From: Sphingobacterium paucimobilis HER1398
GTDB taxonomy: Bacteria; Bacteroidota; Bacteroidia; Sphingobacteriales; Sphingobacteriaceae
Length of the DNA: 64,000 nucleotides
Direction: 5' to 3'
NCBI RefSeq assembly: GCF_000416985.1
Contig: NZ_ATDL01000012.1
Location: forward strand, 145,927-209,926
Positions 1 through 9,991 of the stretch are shown here, piece by piece. Position 1 is the first letter of the stretch. Each line of letters starts with the position of its first letter. The notes under the pieces were generated by a model, which had not been told where the DNA came from, ran no database searches, and saw nothing but the letters and a program-made list of their open reading frames with translations. The position numbers and the translations under genes were made by a program.

Positions 1-229
1 CTTCGGGGAGCCAACTTCCAGTCATCTCATATGCCTTTTCTCCCGCTAACACTTCCTTCCACACGATATTTCGCTTTCCATCGTAACTTTTCTTTATAGC
101 TTCGTCAAATACGCGAACTGAAGCGCGCCAAATATCGGGTCCGATTCCATCTCCGATAATAAAAGGAATAATAGGCGATGTAGGTACTTGCAACTGACCA
201 TTTACATCCAAGGTAATTTTGTCACTCAT
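1..229 (-). CDS. icd: Isocitrate dehydrogenase (NADP), N-terminal part
   Basis: The first 76 residues of a protein whose remainder lies beyond the window. They match the start of the E. coli-type NADP-dependent isocitrate dehydrogenase: a [13 protein letters not shown] stretch, then [16 protein letters not shown], then [15 protein letters not shown]. The GDGIG turn belongs to the isocitrate/isopropylmalate dehydrogenase family, and the leading segment is typical of Icd rather than LeuB. The enzyme converts isocitrate to 2-oxoglutarate in the TCA cycle in the cytoplasm. The start is the ATG at 229-227, five bases after the stop of the antiporter gene upstream, so the two are probably co-transcribed. 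The C-terminal part cannot be seen. Confidence 0.88.
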   Translation of the reverse strand, partial: MSDKITLDVNGQLQVPTSPIIPFIIGDGIGPDIWRASVRVFDEAIKKSYDGKRNIVWKEVLAGEKAYEMTGSWLPE

Positions 230-234
230 AACCA

Positions 235-2370
235 TCAATTTTGCTTTTCTTTGTTAAACATGTTTCCAATTTCCCGGCTAATCTTTCTAAAAATAGGTGC
301 CGTACGAATATCTTCATATTCATCAATATGAGAATCTCCCTGGCGACTCGGAAATAGTAATATAAGATTCTGATTTTTATAATAACGTCCGACTCTACGG
401 GCCAAACCATCTAAAGAGTCACGATAGGAAACCTCTCCATTACGCGAGGAAACAAACACAAGTAGGGAATCTACATTGCTAAATGTGGCTAGCCCATAGA
501 TATTGTCCCAGTCTTCGTAGTTTGAATAGTGCAGGGGAACACTCGATTTTAATATTTTTTGAACTTCTTCCGTAGCCCCTGCCGTTCTTGAATTACAGAT
601 AAAGTTGACAGGCAGAGATAGTTCTTGAGCGAGCTTGAGTATCTTCTCCATCCAATAGGCAAATCCGAATTCAGATTCAGCTAAAGGGGGAGCAAATACA
701 GTAATCGATTTATGCGAAATCAAGGGTTTTTCAAGGCGACACATAAACAGCGTCGTATCGGTAGTATTAAGAATACTTTCCGTTTTTTCACCCACAATCT
801 TTTCAACAAAAGAAACAGCACTGGGCCATCCCATAATAATACAGTCCGCAAACACATGCCGAGACATCCGAGATATACCAGCTGCAATATTATAGTCAAT
901 CGTCGTTACCAACTCTACTTCTGTTTCTGAGCCTGAAGCATACTTGGCCATACTATCAAGATTTTTACGAGCCTCTAGGAGATTCCGTTCAGCACGCTCA
1001 TTGTCAGGTACAACACTCAAAATGCTCAGCGGATAATGAGACTTCTTTGATTTAATTAAGGTCGCAAAATCCAATATCGGTTCCATCGTACTCAGATTGG
1101 CAATAGGAATCATAATCTGCTCTTCGCCTTCTTCAACATGCTCCACATGTGCATCATCCTGGTGTCCCTCCATCACGACTTTCTTCGACGCACTCTCGGT
1201 AACCATTGTCGCTACAATACACGTCACAAGAATGAGTAAGATCGTACCATTTAAAACATTCTCATCAATAATATTATTGTTGTATCCAACCATAATAACA
1301 GCCAATGTTGCTGCTGCATGAGCATTGCTCAATCCAAAGATCAGATTTCTCTGATTGCTGGAATATTTAAAAATCAACTGAGTAGCAGTGGCTGCTATAT
1401 ATTTACCAGATATAGCAACTACGGTCAGTGTTCCGGCCACAATCAATGCCATAGGCCCCTTTGTCAACACACTCACATCTACAATCATCCCTACAGAAAT
1501 CAAGAAGAAAGGTATAAAAATGGCGTTACCAATAAATTCAATACGATTCATCAAGGCCGAAGAGTGTGGAATCAACTTATTCAATGCCAATCCAGCGACG
1601 AAAGCTCCTATTATCGGTTCCAGACCTGCCATTTCTGCTAAAAACGCAGCAAAAAAGACTACAGTAAGTACAAAGATATAATGTCCGGTTTTTTCAGACT
1701 CTATTTTCTCAAAAAACCATTTTGCAATCTTAGGGATGATACCAAACATGATAAACAAGAAGATCGCAAAAGAAACTCCAAGCGTAACCCAGAATTCCTG
1801 ATTGATATTCCCCTGAGAGGCTCCCGTTATAACAGCCAAAATAATCAATACCGCTGTGTCCGTCAATATGGTTCCGCCGATGGTGATTGCCACGGCTTCG
1901 TGTTTTGAAATACCATACCTGTTCACGATTGGATAAGACACCAAAGTATGTGTAGCAAACATACTTGCAATCAATATACTTGGCAGCACATCATATCCCA
2001 ATAGGTAATGACACACAGGGAAACCAATTGCAATCGGGATGGCGAAAGTAAAAACACCAAACATAATACTCTTATGTTTCGTCTTTTTAAACTCATTCAT
2101 ATCCAATTCAAGCCCTGCAATAAACATGATATATAACAGCCCAATGGTCGAAAAAAGATTTACAGCAGAGCTCTTCTCCAGCCAGTTGAGACCATGCGGT
2201 CCAATGATCACCCCCGACAGAATCAAACCAATAATACCTGGAACACGTATCGGCCTCAATAAGATAGGCGACAACAGTATAATAAAAAGTACCAAAGAAA
2301 AAACGAGTACCGGATTGGTTAAAGGGGCTTCAAATGCTTGAGATAAATGTTCAAAAATCTTACTACTCAT
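235..2370 (-). CDS. Cation/proton antiporter (CPA2 type) with C-terminal cytoplasmic domain
   Basis: 711 residues. Residues about 20-400 are hydrophobic and form the Na+/H+ exchanger fold, with family signatures [18 protein letters not shown], a GLELDM segment and [18 protein letters not shown] in the ion-pathway region. The last 280 residues are soluble and resemble tandem universal-stress-protein-like domains, not the TrkA-N domain of KefB/KefC. It sits in the inner membrane and probably exchanges Na+ or K+ for protons; the ion cannot be told from sequence. The stop lies five bases before the icd start, which suggests one transcript. The coupling to icd looks positional rather than functional. 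Confidence 0.85.
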   Translation of the reverse strand: MSSKIFEHLSQAFEAPLTNPVLVFSLVLFIILLSPILLRPIRVPGIIGLILSGVIIGPHGLNWLEKSSAVNLFSTIGLLYIMFIAGLELDMNEFKKTKHKSIMFGVFTFAIPIAIGFPVCHYLLGYDVLPSILIASMFATHTLVSYPIVNRYGISKHEAVAITIGGTILTDTAVLIILAVITGASQGNINQEFWVTLGVSFAIFLFIMFGIIPKIAKWFFEKIESEKTGHYIFVLTVVFFAAFLAEMAGLEPIIGAFVAGLALNKLIPHSSALMNRIEFIGNAIFIPFFLISVGMIVDVSVLTKGPMALIVAGTLTVVAISGKYIAATATQLIFKYSSNQRNLIFGLSNAHAAATLAVIMVGYNNNIIDENVLNGTILLILVTCIVATMVTESASKKVVMEGHQDDAHVEHVEEGEEQIMIPIANLSTMEPILDFATLIKSKKSHYPLSILSVVPDNERAERNLLEARKNLDSMAKYASGSETEVELVTTIDYNIAAGISRMSRHVFADCIIMGWPSAVSFVEKIVGEKTESILNTTDTTLFMCRLEKPLISHKSITVFAPPLAESEFGFAYWMEKILKLAQELSLPVNFICNSRTAGATEEVQKILKSSVPLHYSNYEDWDNIYGLATFSNVDSLLVFVSSRNGEVSYRDSLDGLARRVGRYYKNQNLILLFPSRQGDSHIDEYEDIRTAPIFRKISREIGNMFNKEKQN

Positions 2371-2479
2371 AAATCGACTAAAGTTCGTTTAATTACAACA
2401 CACTATAACCTATAAGATTATAAATCGTAGGTAAAGTACGAAAAAAAGTAGATTTTCAGAAAAAGCAAAAACTTAAACC

Positions 2480-3697
2480 CTATTTGAACTGTATGGTTTT
2501 GATAGGCGAAATACGTGAAATTAGCATAGATGGAATGAACAATGTCACCAAAGCAATCAAAATAATACTCAGGTTAAGAAGCACAACGGTTATAAAATCG
2601 ATCGACATTGGCACATACTCGATATAGTAAATCGTCGGATCCAACTTAAAAAACTTTGTTTGATTTTGTAACAGATAAATAAACAAAGCAACAGCATTAC
2701 CGATCAACAACCCATAGCCAATCAAATAAAGAGAGTTCAGAAGGAATATCTTTCGTATCTCTCGATTCAACATGCCTAAAGCCTTGAGCATACCTATTAA
2801 AAAAGTCCGCTCCAATATCGTTATCAGCAAGGATGAGATCATATTGATGACTGCCACAATGACCATGAGTACAAAAATGATATCATCATTCATATCGAGC
2901 ATTTTTAACCAATTGAAAATATCGGCCAAATGCTCGACAATATTCATAGATTTCATTTCCAACGGCAAAACATCGTCTACTTTTTCCGTCGTTGCTTCCA
3001 GTAAGGAAAAATCATGGATTCGAATTTCATATGCTCCAGCATCATGCTCGCCCAGATTGTTTAAACGACGGATAAGGTCCAGCGAACCTATAACATAGTT
3101 TTTGTCCAATTCTTCCGAATTTGTACGGAAAATACCCTGAATCCTAAACTTACGTTTGCGCGTTCTGTCATCCTGCACAAAGGACATGATGAAACTATCG
3201 TTCAATTGCAACTGCAATCGTTCTGCCAAATAGGCCGATATCAACAACTGACTGTCTCCGTCTTCAGCCCGCAGATTCAAAGTATCGCCTTTGACCAAGG
3301 TCTTCGCCAAAAAAGATTGATCATAAGTTGACTCCACACCTTTCAGCAGCACACCTTCTACTTCCCCATTGACATTCATTATACCAACCTTTGTAGCAAA
3401 GGGTGAAATAGATACCACATTGGGCAATTTTCGAATCTCCTCCAACTTAGCCGGAGAGAGCGAGATCGGAACATTCTCTGCTTGGTTCAGATCTTGTTTA
3501 GTAATGATGATATCACTAAAAAAACCACGTTGCTTGTCTGTTATCTCATCTTTAAACCCCCTCAATATAGCAACAGACAATAAAATGGCAATAATAGCCA
3601 AAGCCAAAGCACCAATAGTGACACGCACTATAAGCTTAGAAAAGGTACGTTGGCCTTTAAATATTATCCGTTTTGCAATAAATAATGGAAAATTCAA
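2480..3697 (-). CDS. LolC/LolE-type ABC transporter permease
   Basis: 405 residues. An N-terminal membrane segment (about 22-48) is followed by a large periplasmic MacB-like domain (about 50-265) and three more membrane segments near 275-300, 315-345 and 365-395, ending in SPIKTIQFK. This four-helix FtsX layout is that of LolC/LolE, which release lipoproteins from the inner membrane. Bacteroidota usually have a single such protein forming the dimer. No LolD ATPase is adjacent, so the partner must be encoded elsewhere. It is transcribed divergently from fmt, with a good promoter in the 93-base gap. A MacB-like exporter permease is the alternative. Confidence 0.8.
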   Translation of the reverse strand: MNFPLFIAKRIIFKGQRTFSKLIVRVTIGALALAIIAILLSVAILRGFKDEITDKQRGFFSDIIITKQDLNQAENVPISLSPAKLEEIRKLPNVVSISPFATKVGIMNVNGEVEGVLLKGVESTYDQSFLAKTLVKGDTLNLRAEDGDSQLLISAYLAERLQLQLNDSFIMSFVQDDRTRKRKFRIQGIFRTNSEELDKNYVIGSLDLIRRLNNLGEHDAGAYEIRIHDFSLLEATTEKVDDVLPLEMKSMNIVEHLADIFNWLKMLDMNDDIIFVLMVIVAVINMISSLLITILERTFLIGMLKALGMLNREIRKIFLLNSLYLIGYGLLIGNAVALFIYLLQNQTKFFKLDPTIYYIEYVPMSIDFITVVLLNLSIILIALVTLFIPSMLISRISPIKTIQFK

Positions 3698-3722
3698 GCT
3701 GAAATATAATTTTGTAACTTCG

Positions 3723-3752
3723 CAAAGTTAACAAATTTTGCAACTTGACAAA
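3723..3752 (-). promoter_or_regulatory. Bacteroidota-type promoter for the LolC/E-type gene
   Basis: On the minus strand TAACTTTG (3730-3723) is a perfect TAnnTTTG -7 element, and TTTG (3752-3749) lies 18 bases upstream as the -33 element. Predicted transcription start is about 3716, 19 bases before the ATG at 3697. Confidence 0.65.
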
Positions 3753-3790
3753 CGGGGCGCTTTAGCGTTTCAAAAATAAAAATTCTATAT

Positions 3791-4708
3791 ATGCGTATAA
3801 TCTTCATGGGTACTCCCGACTTTGCTGTAGCTTCTTTAAAAGCACTACTTAATTCTGGCAAAAATGTAGTAGCCGTAGTCACAAGCCCGGACAAACCAGC
3901 AGGTAGAGGACAGAAGCTGCATCAATCTGCCGTCAAACAATTTGCCACCGAACACCACATACCTGTATTGCAGCCTGAAAAACTTAGAGCCCCGGATTTT
4001 CTGGCAGCCTTACAGTCTTATAAAGCCGATCTACAAGTAGTCGTTGCCTTTAGAATGCTCCCCGAGCTCGTTTGGAACATGCCTCGCCTAGGCACCATAA
4101 ATGTCCACGCTTCACTACTCCCACAATACCGAGGCGCCGCGCCGATCAATCATGCGATCATCAATGGCGAGCGAGAAAGTGGCGTGACCACATTTTTATT
4201 ACAACAGGAGATCGACACCGGCAATATATTATTAAGTGAAAAAGTAAAAATAGAAGATACAGATACCGCAGGGATATTGCACGACAAGTTAATGCATGCT
4301 GGAGCACAGACACTGGTCAAAACGATTGAAGAAATGGAAAAAGGGAATATCACACCTGTCCCTCAAGACCAGACGGATACAAGCGCACTCAAACATGCTC
4401 CTAAGATATTTAAGGAAGATTGTCTTATTGACTGGAACAACCCAACGGAGCAGGTTTACAACAAAATTAGAGGGCTCAGCCCTTACCCCGCAGCATATAC
4501 CCTGTTAGATGGCAAGGTTTTAAAGATATACGAGGCCACAAAAGAACATCACTCCTCACAAAATACTCCAGGCACGTTTTTTACAGATGGCAAAACCTTC
4601 CTAAAATTTAATACCACAGATGGATATATAAATCTAATATCTATACAGATAGAAGGAAAAAAACGTATGTCTACCGAAGAATTCCTAAGAGGTTATCGCT
4701 TTGAATAG
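3791..4708 (+). CDS. fmt: Methionyl-tRNA formyltransferase
   Basis: 305 residues, the normal length. It transfers a formyl group from 10-formyl-tetrahydrofolate to Met-tRNAfMet for translation initiation. The N-terminal formyltransferase domain (1 to about 205) begins MRIIFMGTPDFAV and carries the catalytic stretch NVHASLLPQYRGAAPI, with Asn104 and His106; the family's catalytic aspartate fits Asp142 in EIDTGNILL. The C-terminal OB-like domain (about 210-305) holds NKIRGLSPYPAA. It is divergent from the LolC/E-type gene and convergent with the Xre regulator, with six bases between stops. Confidence 0.96.
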   Translation: MRIIFMGTPDFAVASLKALLNSGKNVVAVVTSPDKPAGRGQKLHQSAVKQFATEHHIPVLQPEKLRAPDFLAALQSYKADLQVVVAFRMLPELVWNMPRLGTINVHASLLPQYRGAAPINHAIINGERESGVTTFLLQQEIDTGNILLSEKVKIEDTDTAGILHDKLMHAGAQTLVKTIEEMEKGNITPVPQDQTDTSALKHAPKIFKEDCLIDWNNPTEQVYNKIRGLSPYPAAYTLLDGKVLKIYEATKEHHSSQNTPGTFFTDGKTFLKFNTTDGYINLISIQIEGKKRMSTEEFLRGYRFE

Positions 4709-4714
4709 AACTGC

Positions 4715-4927
4715 TTACTTACGATCCTCTTCGTAAACTATAATATCACCAGGTTGGCAGTCCAGTGCACGACATATGGCTGCCAACGTGCTTAACCGAA
4801 TTGCCTTAGCCTTTTGATTCTTCAATATTGAGAGATTAGAGAGCGTTATACCCACGCGTTCGCTAAGTTCGTTTAAAGAAACCTTCCTCTTTGCCATCAC
4901 TTCATCCAAACGTATTACAATACCCAT
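4715..4927 (-). CDS. Small Xre-family helix-turn-helix regulator (YozG-like)
   Basis: 70 residues, almost entirely one Cro/CI-type HTH. The recognition region is LSERVGITLSNLSILKNQKA, followed by LSTLAAICRALDCQPGDII, which is typical of the short YozG-type regulators. There is no dimerisation or sensing domain. Such proteins often sit beside a DUF2975 membrane protein; none is present here, so its target is unknown. It converges on fmt and its upstream region is shared with rpoD, so the divergent arrangement leaves open a link to rpoD or to itself. Confidence 0.88.
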   Translation of the reverse strand: MGIVIRLDEVMAKRKVSLNELSERVGITLSNLSILKNQKAKAIRLSTLAAICRALDCQPGDIIVYEEDRK

Positions 4928-5151
4928 GATCCTTTATATTTAAATTTTCTTTACTATAAAACATTTTTCAAAAAAAAAGGTTTTAAACATAGAATAATAT
5001 TTTGATCATGACAATATGTAACAGCTATATAACAATATGTAAACTTGGAACGATTTTTGATGTTAATAATCAGTTTTACTATCTAGCATAACTACCTCAA
5101 AATGAGTAAATAAATTACAAATTTATTACACTCAATAATCATATTTTTTTG

Positions 5152-5159
5152 TATTTTTG
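5152..5159 (+). promoter_or_regulatory. -7 promoter element of rpoD
   Basis: TATTTTTG matches TAnnTTTG. It lies 30 bases before the rpoD ATG, predicting a start near 5166. A TTTG -33 box is not obvious upstream in this AT-rich gap. Confidence 0.5.
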
Positions 5160-5189
5160 CAACATTCCAGAAGAAAGGTATAAATTTTA

Positions 5190-6050
5190 ATGAGACAGCT
5201 CAAAATTACACAATCGATCACGAATCGAGAATCTCAATCTCTTGACAAGTACTTACATGAAATTGGTAAAGTTGACTTGATTACTGCTGAAGAAGAAGTA
5301 ATCTTAGCACAACGGATTCGCGAGGGAGATCAGGTGGCATTGGAAAAATTAACTAAAACCAACTTACGATTCGTCGTATCGGTAGCTAAACAGTATCAAA
5401 ATCAAGGTCTTACTTTAGGAGACTTGATCAACGAAGGAAATCTAGGACTTATAAAAGCTGCTAAACGATTTGACGAAACCAAAGGTTTTAAATTCATTTC
5501 CTATGCGGTGTGGTGGATTCGTCAATCTATTTTGCAAGCTATCGCTGAACAGTCGCGTATCGTACGTCTTCCCCTTAACCAAGTGGGATCATTAAGCAAG
5601 ATCAGCAAAGCTTTCTCAAAATTAGAGCAAGAGTACGAAAGAGAGCCTTCTCCAGAGGAATTAGCAGACATCTTAGAAACTACTGTAGACAAGGTATCAG
5701 ATACATTAAGCAACTCGGGTAGACATGTGTCTATGGACGCTCCCTTTGTACAAGGCGAGGAAAACACCCTATTGGATGTATTAGAGAACTCTGATCCAGA
5801 TACAGATAGTTCGTTGATAGATGAGTCATTGTCTGAGGAGATCAAAAGATCCTTATCTACGTTGACAGAACGCGAACGCGAGATTATTGTGCTATTCTTT
5901 GGCTTAGGATCCAATCACCCACTTTCACTTGAAGAGATCGGTGAAAAATTCAGTTTAACGAGAGAGCGTGTACGTCAGATCAAAGACAAAGCGCTACAGC
6001 GCTTACGTCACACTTCTCGTAGCAAAATTCTAAAATCTTATTTAGGTTAA
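5190..6050 (+). CDS. rpoD: Primary sigma-70 factor
   Basis: 286 residues, the short primary sigma factor typical of Bacteroidota, without region 1.1. Region 1.2 is near 15-50. Region 2 holds [17 protein letters not shown] and the -10 recognition and melting stretch [14 protein letters not shown]. Region 3 covers about 130-205. Region 4 (about 220-280) contains [16 protein letters not shown] and the recognition helix [19 protein letters not shown]. It directs RNA polymerase to housekeeping promoters, which in this phylum have TAnnTTTG at -7; many promoters in this window fit. Transcription ends at a strong terminator 20 bases after the stop. Confidence 0.96.
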   Translation: MRQLKITQSITNRESQSLDKYLHEIGKVDLITAEEEVILAQRIREGDQVALEKLTKTNLRFVVSVAKQYQNQGLTLGDLINEGNLGLIKAAKRFDETKGFKFISYAVWWIRQSILQAIAEQSRIVRLPLNQVGSLSKISKAFSKLEQEYEREPSPEELADILETTVDKVSDTLSNSGRHVSMDAPFVQGEENTLLDVLENSDPDTDSSLIDESLSEEIKRSLSTLTEREREIIVLFFGLGSNHPLSLEEIGEKFSLTRERVRQIKDKALQRLRHTSRSKILKSYLG

Positions 6051-6070
6051 ACAGACCTTCAATAAAAGGA

Positions 6071-6108
6071 AAAGCGCAAGAGAATATCTTGCGCTTTATT
6101 TTTTTTCA
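6071..6108 (+). terminator. Rho-independent terminator after rpoD
   Basis: A perfect 10-bp stem, AAAGCGCAAG (6071-6080) with CTTGCGCTTT (6088-6097), has a 7-base loop and is followed by ATTTTTTTT. The minus-strand SIMPL gene ends just beyond and may share it. Confidence 0.92.
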
Positions 6109-6111
6109 ATA

Positions 6112-6843
6112 CTATTGCCCGTAACTTGTCTTCACCGTAATATTGGCCGTTTTTAAACGAGAACTCGTATTGAACACACCTCCATAAGAGAAGTCCTCAT
6201 TATCATTCTGCCCGGTAATCTGAAATATCCCCAAATCAGCCCGCAGCAAAGTACCCAAACTCGATCCTGACTCCTTCGCAATATTCTCGGCACGTGCTTT
6301 TGCATTTTGCGACGCCTCTGCAATCAAGGAAAGCTTTAAGTCTTCTAACTTGGAGTAATAATAATTAGGAGAATTGGAACTCAGCTCGACCCCCTGTGAA
6401 ATCAGAGTTGAGATCTCACGAGAGGCATTATCCACTTTATCCAAATCTTTTGATTCAACACTCAATACTTGCGTCAGACTATACCCCGAAAAAGTATTGT
6501 AACTGTTCCCTCGTTCATCCGTATGGTAAGCAAAGTCTTTTGAAATATTGACAGCCTCAAACAAGATTTCATTTTCCTTTATCCCTCGCTGCACCAAGAA
6601 ACTCTTGACCATATCGCGATCGCGCTTCAACTGCTCCGAAGCTTCACTCAGATCCATAGACTTTCGACTGAAAGAAGCAGTCCACTTCACAATATCGGAT
6701 TCAAAATCCTTTTTTGCATTTCCAGTAACATTAATCGTATTACTCACTTTAAATTTATACTTGTAAGCCCCAGCTACGACAAAGGCAGAAGCGACTATAG
6801 CAACAGCCGCCACAATACTAATTACAATCCCTGTAGATTTCAT
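6112..6843 (-). CDS. SIMPL domain (DUF541) protein
   Basis: 243 residues. An N-terminal hydrophobic segment (about 5-28) is a signal anchor or signal peptide. The rest is the SIMPL/DUF541 domain, recognisable from INVTGNAKKDFESDIVKW at the start and SQNAKARAENIAKESG in the second half. SIMPL proteins are periplasmic or membrane-attached oligomers of poorly known function, linked in some bacteria to oxidative stress (E. coli YggE). It stands alone, convergent with rpoD and divergent from the S9 peptidase. Confidence 0.85.
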   Translation of the reverse strand: MKSTGIVISIVAAVAIVASAFVVAGAYKYKFKVSNTINVTGNAKKDFESDIVKWTASFSRKSMDLSEASEQLKRDRDMVKSFLVQRGIKENEILFEAVNISKDFAYHTDERGNSYNTFSGYSLTQVLSVESKDLDKVDNASREISTLISQGVELSSNSPNYYYSKLEDLKLSLIAEASQNAKARAENIAKESGSSLGTLLRADLGIFQITGQNDNEDFSYGGVFNTSSRLKTANITVKTSYGQ

Positions 6844-6969
6844 ATATAAATAATTTGTTTTTCAATCTATGCTGACCTATATCTACGAATTTACGTGCCA
6901 AAAAACGGATCAGCATCCCTCTTTCTGTAATTTTTCTATTGCCCTTTCGTGAATACGCTCCATTTTATC

Positions 6970-6977
6970 TAAGTTTG
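6970..6977 (+). promoter_or_regulatory. -7 promoter element of the S9 peptidase gene
   Basis: TAAGTTTG matches TAnnTTTG exactly, 27 bases before the ATG at 7004. Confidence 0.55.
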
Positions 6978-7003
6978 GGCCAACTGAACAATCATTTATT
7001 ACA

Positions 7004-9826
7004 ATGAAGAAAACCGTATCAATGTTTATTCTTTGCAGCATGACACTTCCCAGTCTTGTTGCTCAAAAAAGACCAATAGATCATTCCAGCTATGATATAT
7101 GGAAAAACATTTCTAGTGCAGACATTTCAAAATCTGGGAACCACATCTTCTATACCGTATCCCCTCAAGAAGGTGACGGCTATGTCGAATTAAAAGATCA
7201 AAAGAACAGGTTACTCCAACGTTTCGAAAGAGGTACCGCTCCCAAAATGACAAAAGGAGAAGATTTTTTAATCACACTCATAAAACCTGCATTCAAAGAC
7301 ACCCGTGAGGCTAAAATAAAAAAGAAGAAAAGCGAAGACTTCCCTAAGGACACTTTGACAATCTTCAAACTTGAAAACAGAGAACAAGTAACATTCGGTC
7401 CTATTAAAAGCTACAAACTTGCCTATGATGCGACCAACTACCTCGCCTATACGCAAGATATTGCCAAGAGCACCGAAAAGACGGACAGCACCAAAAACAA
7501 GACAGACTCCTCCAGTAACGCTAAAAAGACCCCACCCGCCAAAAAGGAAAACGTACTGGTGCTCTATAATCTGTATAAAAAAGACACTGTCCAATTCTGG
7601 AAAACCGACAGCTATTTCTTTAGCAATGACGAGAAATACCTCGCTTTCACAAAAAAAACAGGACCAAAAGACAGTTCGGACATCGATGGGCTCTACCTCT
7701 ATGACCTTGCCAAGAAATCGGTAAAAAAAATCAGCAACGGAAAAGGTGTCTATAAAAACATCCTTTTTGACGACCAAAGCAATCGACTGTCTTTTTTAGC
7801 CGACAAAAGCCCTGATAAAGCCTTACAAAAGGATTTCAAACTGTACCTATATAATATCGGGCAACAAGACAGTGCGCACATCATCGTGGACAAAAACACG
7901 AAAGGAGTTCCGACGGAATGGTACGTATCAGGAGATGGTCAATTAGGCTTTGATCAAAAGTCAGACAGACTATTTTTTGGGCTAGCCCCCATCCCCCCGG
8001 TCAAAGACACGACACTGGTAGAATTTGAAAATGCAAAAGTAGATATATGGCACTGGCAGGACGACTACCTTATGACACAACAGCTCGTCAACCTAAAGCG
8101 GGATTTAGGCAAAAGCTATGACGCAGTCTACAACTTACAATCGGGTCAGATAATCGCACTGATAGATGACAGCTTTGACCGCACCTCCTACACCGACGAC
8201 GCTACACAAGAATGGATACTGGCGACTTCTACCGCTGGCAATAGAATCGCTTACCAATGGCAAGCCTACCAGCTGCAGGACGTGTATGCTATATCTACAC
8301 GTACAGGCGAAAAAAGAATCATTAAATCAAAATGGCAAGGGCAGGCACACCTGTCTCCTGACGCAAGCTATATCGTCCTATTTGATGAAACAAATGGCAA
8401 CTGGTACAGTCACGAGATAGCAAGTGGAAACGAACAGCTGCTCAACAAAGGCTTACAAGTTGGATTCGCCAATGAAGAAAACGACATGCCTACAGCATCT
8501 CCATCTTATGGTATAGCCGCATGGGCGGAAGACAATAAAGGAATCTATATCAATGATCGATACGACATCTGGTATTTTTCGCTGGATGGAAAAAAACAAA
8601 AATCGATCACCAATCAATTTGGAAGAACCAATAAAATTGTCTTTAGGGCGTTGTTAATAAAAGACGGCACTCCGAGAAACAGAACAGCCAAAATAAAAGA
8701 AAACACAGCTTTATGGCTTACCAGTTTCAATGAAACAAACAAGGAGAATGGTATTTTCTCCCTGATGCCAGCAAAGAAGCAAAATCCAAAAGAGATTATA
8801 CAGGATAAATTCACATTCAAAAACTTCAAAACAGACGAAAACGGTAAAGTATATATCTATACTAAGGAGAACTACACCTCCAGTCCTGATCTATATGTCA
8901 ACAAGGACTTTAAAATCGAGCAGCGCCTGACTGACATTAACCCTCAACAAGAGGAATACAACTGGGGAACAGCCGAATTAATCGCATGGACAACTCCTAA
9001 TGGACATCAGGCTGAAGGCATACTCTATAAGCCGGAGAACTTTGATCCAAACAAGAAGTACCCTATTATTGCCTACTTCTACGAGACACTATCACAAGGT
9101 CTTTATACTTATCAAGCTCCCGCCCCTACACCGTCGAGGCTCAATATTCCCTATTATGTCAGTAATGAATATCTGGTATTCGCACCGGACATCCATTACC
9201 AAACAGGACATCCCGGAAAATCTGCCGAAGAGTATATCAACTCTGGAATGCGTTATCTTGCAAAAAATACGTGGGTAGATTCTACAAAAATGGCCATCCA
9301 AGGGCAGAGCTGGGGAGGATACCAAGTAGCCCATCTCATCACCAGAACAAACATGTATGCGGCAGCCTGGACAGGTGCTCCTGTTGTCAACATGACCTCT
9401 GCCTATGGTGGTATCCGTTGGGGAACCGGTATGTCTAGACAATTTCAATATGAAAAAACACAAAGCCGCTTAGGAGCTACCCTTTGGGAAGACAGAGATC
9501 TCTATATAGAGAATTCTCCCCTCTTCTTTATGGATCAAGTAACTACTCCTGTCGCCATCATGCACAATGACAATGACGGAGCTGTGCCATGGTATCAGGG
9601 GATCGAGATGTTTACTGCCCTAAGGAGATTAGGCAAGCCCGCATGGTTACTTAACTATAATGGAGATGATCATAATTTGATACAACGTCAAAACAGGAAA
9701 GACATACAAATTCGTCAAAGTCAATTTTTCGACCACTTCTTAAAAGGAAAACCTGCTGCAAAATGGATAAAATCAGGAGTTCCGGCAACAAAAAAAGGAA
9801 TAGACTGGGGATTTGACCAACAATAA
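7004..9826 (+). CDS. S9 family (prolyl oligopeptidase-type) serine peptidase, secreted
   Basis: 940 residues with a signal peptide (about 1-20, ending LVA before QKRPID). The middle is a beta-propeller-like region, and the C-terminal third is the alpha/beta hydrolase catalytic domain. The nucleophile Ser769 lies in GQSWGGY, the acid is Asp856 or Asp858 in MHNDNDG, and His890 lies in NGDDHNLI, which completes a Ser-Asp-His triad. It should cleave peptides after proline or related residues in the periplasm or outside the cell. A Lys-rich low-complexity stretch (about 155-185) interrupts the propeller. A strong terminator follows, so it is probably transcribed alone. Confidence 0.9.
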   Translation: MKKTVSMFILCSMTLPSLVAQKRPIDHSSYDIWKNISSADISKSGNHIFYTVSPQEGDGYVELKDQKNRLLQRFERGTAPKMTKGEDFLITLIKPAFKDTREAKIKKKKSEDFPKDTLTIFKLENREQVTFGPIKSYKLAYDATNYLAYTQDIAKSTEKTDSTKNKTDSSSNAKKTPPAKKENVLVLYNLYKKDTVQFWKTDSYFFSNDEKYLAFTKKTGPKDSSDIDGLYLYDLAKKSVKKISNGKGVYKNILFDDQSNRLSFLADKSPDKALQKDFKLYLYNIGQQDSAHIIVDKNTKGVPTEWYVSGDGQLGFDQKSDRLFFGLAPIPPVKDTTLVEFENAKVDIWHWQDDYLMTQQLVNLKRDLGKSYDAVYNLQSGQIIALIDDSFDRTSYTDDATQEWILATSTAGNRIAYQWQAYQLQDVYAISTRTGEKRIIKSKWQGQAHLSPDASYIVLFDETNGNWYSHEIASGNEQLLNKGLQVGFANEENDMPTASPSYGIAAWAEDNKGIYINDRYDIWYFSLDGKKQKSITNQFGRTNKIVFRALLIKDGTPRNRTAKIKENTALWLTSFNETNKENGIFSLMPAKKQNPKEIIQDKFTFKNFKTDENGKVYIYTKENYTSSPDLYVNKDFKIEQRLTDINPQQEEYNWGTAELIAWTTPNGHQAEGILYKPENFDPNKKYPIIAYFYETLSQGLYTYQAPAPTPSRLNIPYYVSNEYLVFAPDIHYQTGHPGKSAEEYINSGMRYLAKNTWVDSTKMAIQGQSWGGYQVAHLITRTNMYAAAWTGAPVVNMTSAYGGIRWGTGMSRQFQYEKTQSRLGATLWEDRDLYIENSPLFFMDQVTTPVAIMHNDNDGAVPWYQGIEMFTALRRLGKPAWLLNYNGDDHNLIQRQNRKDIQIRQSQFFDHFLKGKPAAKWIKSGVPATKKGIDWGFDQQ

Positions 9827-9851
9827 CACAAAAACACACATAAAAAACAAC

Positions 9852-9889
9852 AAAAAAGCTCGAGAAAAAGTATTTTCTCGAGCTTTTTT
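9852..9889 (+). terminator. Terminator after the S9 peptidase gene
   Basis: A 17-bp perfect stem pairs 9852-9868 with 9873-9889 around the core GCTCGAGAAAA, with a 4-base loop. Its ends are A-run and T-run, so it could act in both directions. Confidence 0.9.
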
Positions 9890-9932
9890 CATTTTTATTT
9901 AAAAAAATGAAAAAAAAATAAAATTATCATTG

Positions 9933-9940
9933 TATTTTTG
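9933..9940 (+). promoter_or_regulatory. -7 promoter element of glnN
   Basis: TATTTTTG matches TAnnTTTG. It overlaps the upstream in-frame TTG at 9938, so that TTG cannot be the start codon; the ATG at 9992 is then preceded by a leader of about 45 bases. Confidence 0.55.
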
Positions 9941-9991
9941 AACAACAAAACACAACAGCAACAAGAAAAACACAACCAACACCACAAAAAA

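Noticed and set aside
235..2370. Naming the antiporter KefB or KefC.
   Set aside because: The C-terminal TrkA-N domain that defines Kef proteins is absent; a stress-protein-like region takes its place.
9938..9991. TTG start that would add 18 residues to glutamine synthetase III.
   Set aside because: The TTG lies inside a TAnnTTTG promoter element, the added residues are a Gln/His/Lys run, and the ATG at 9992 gives the usual family N-terminus.
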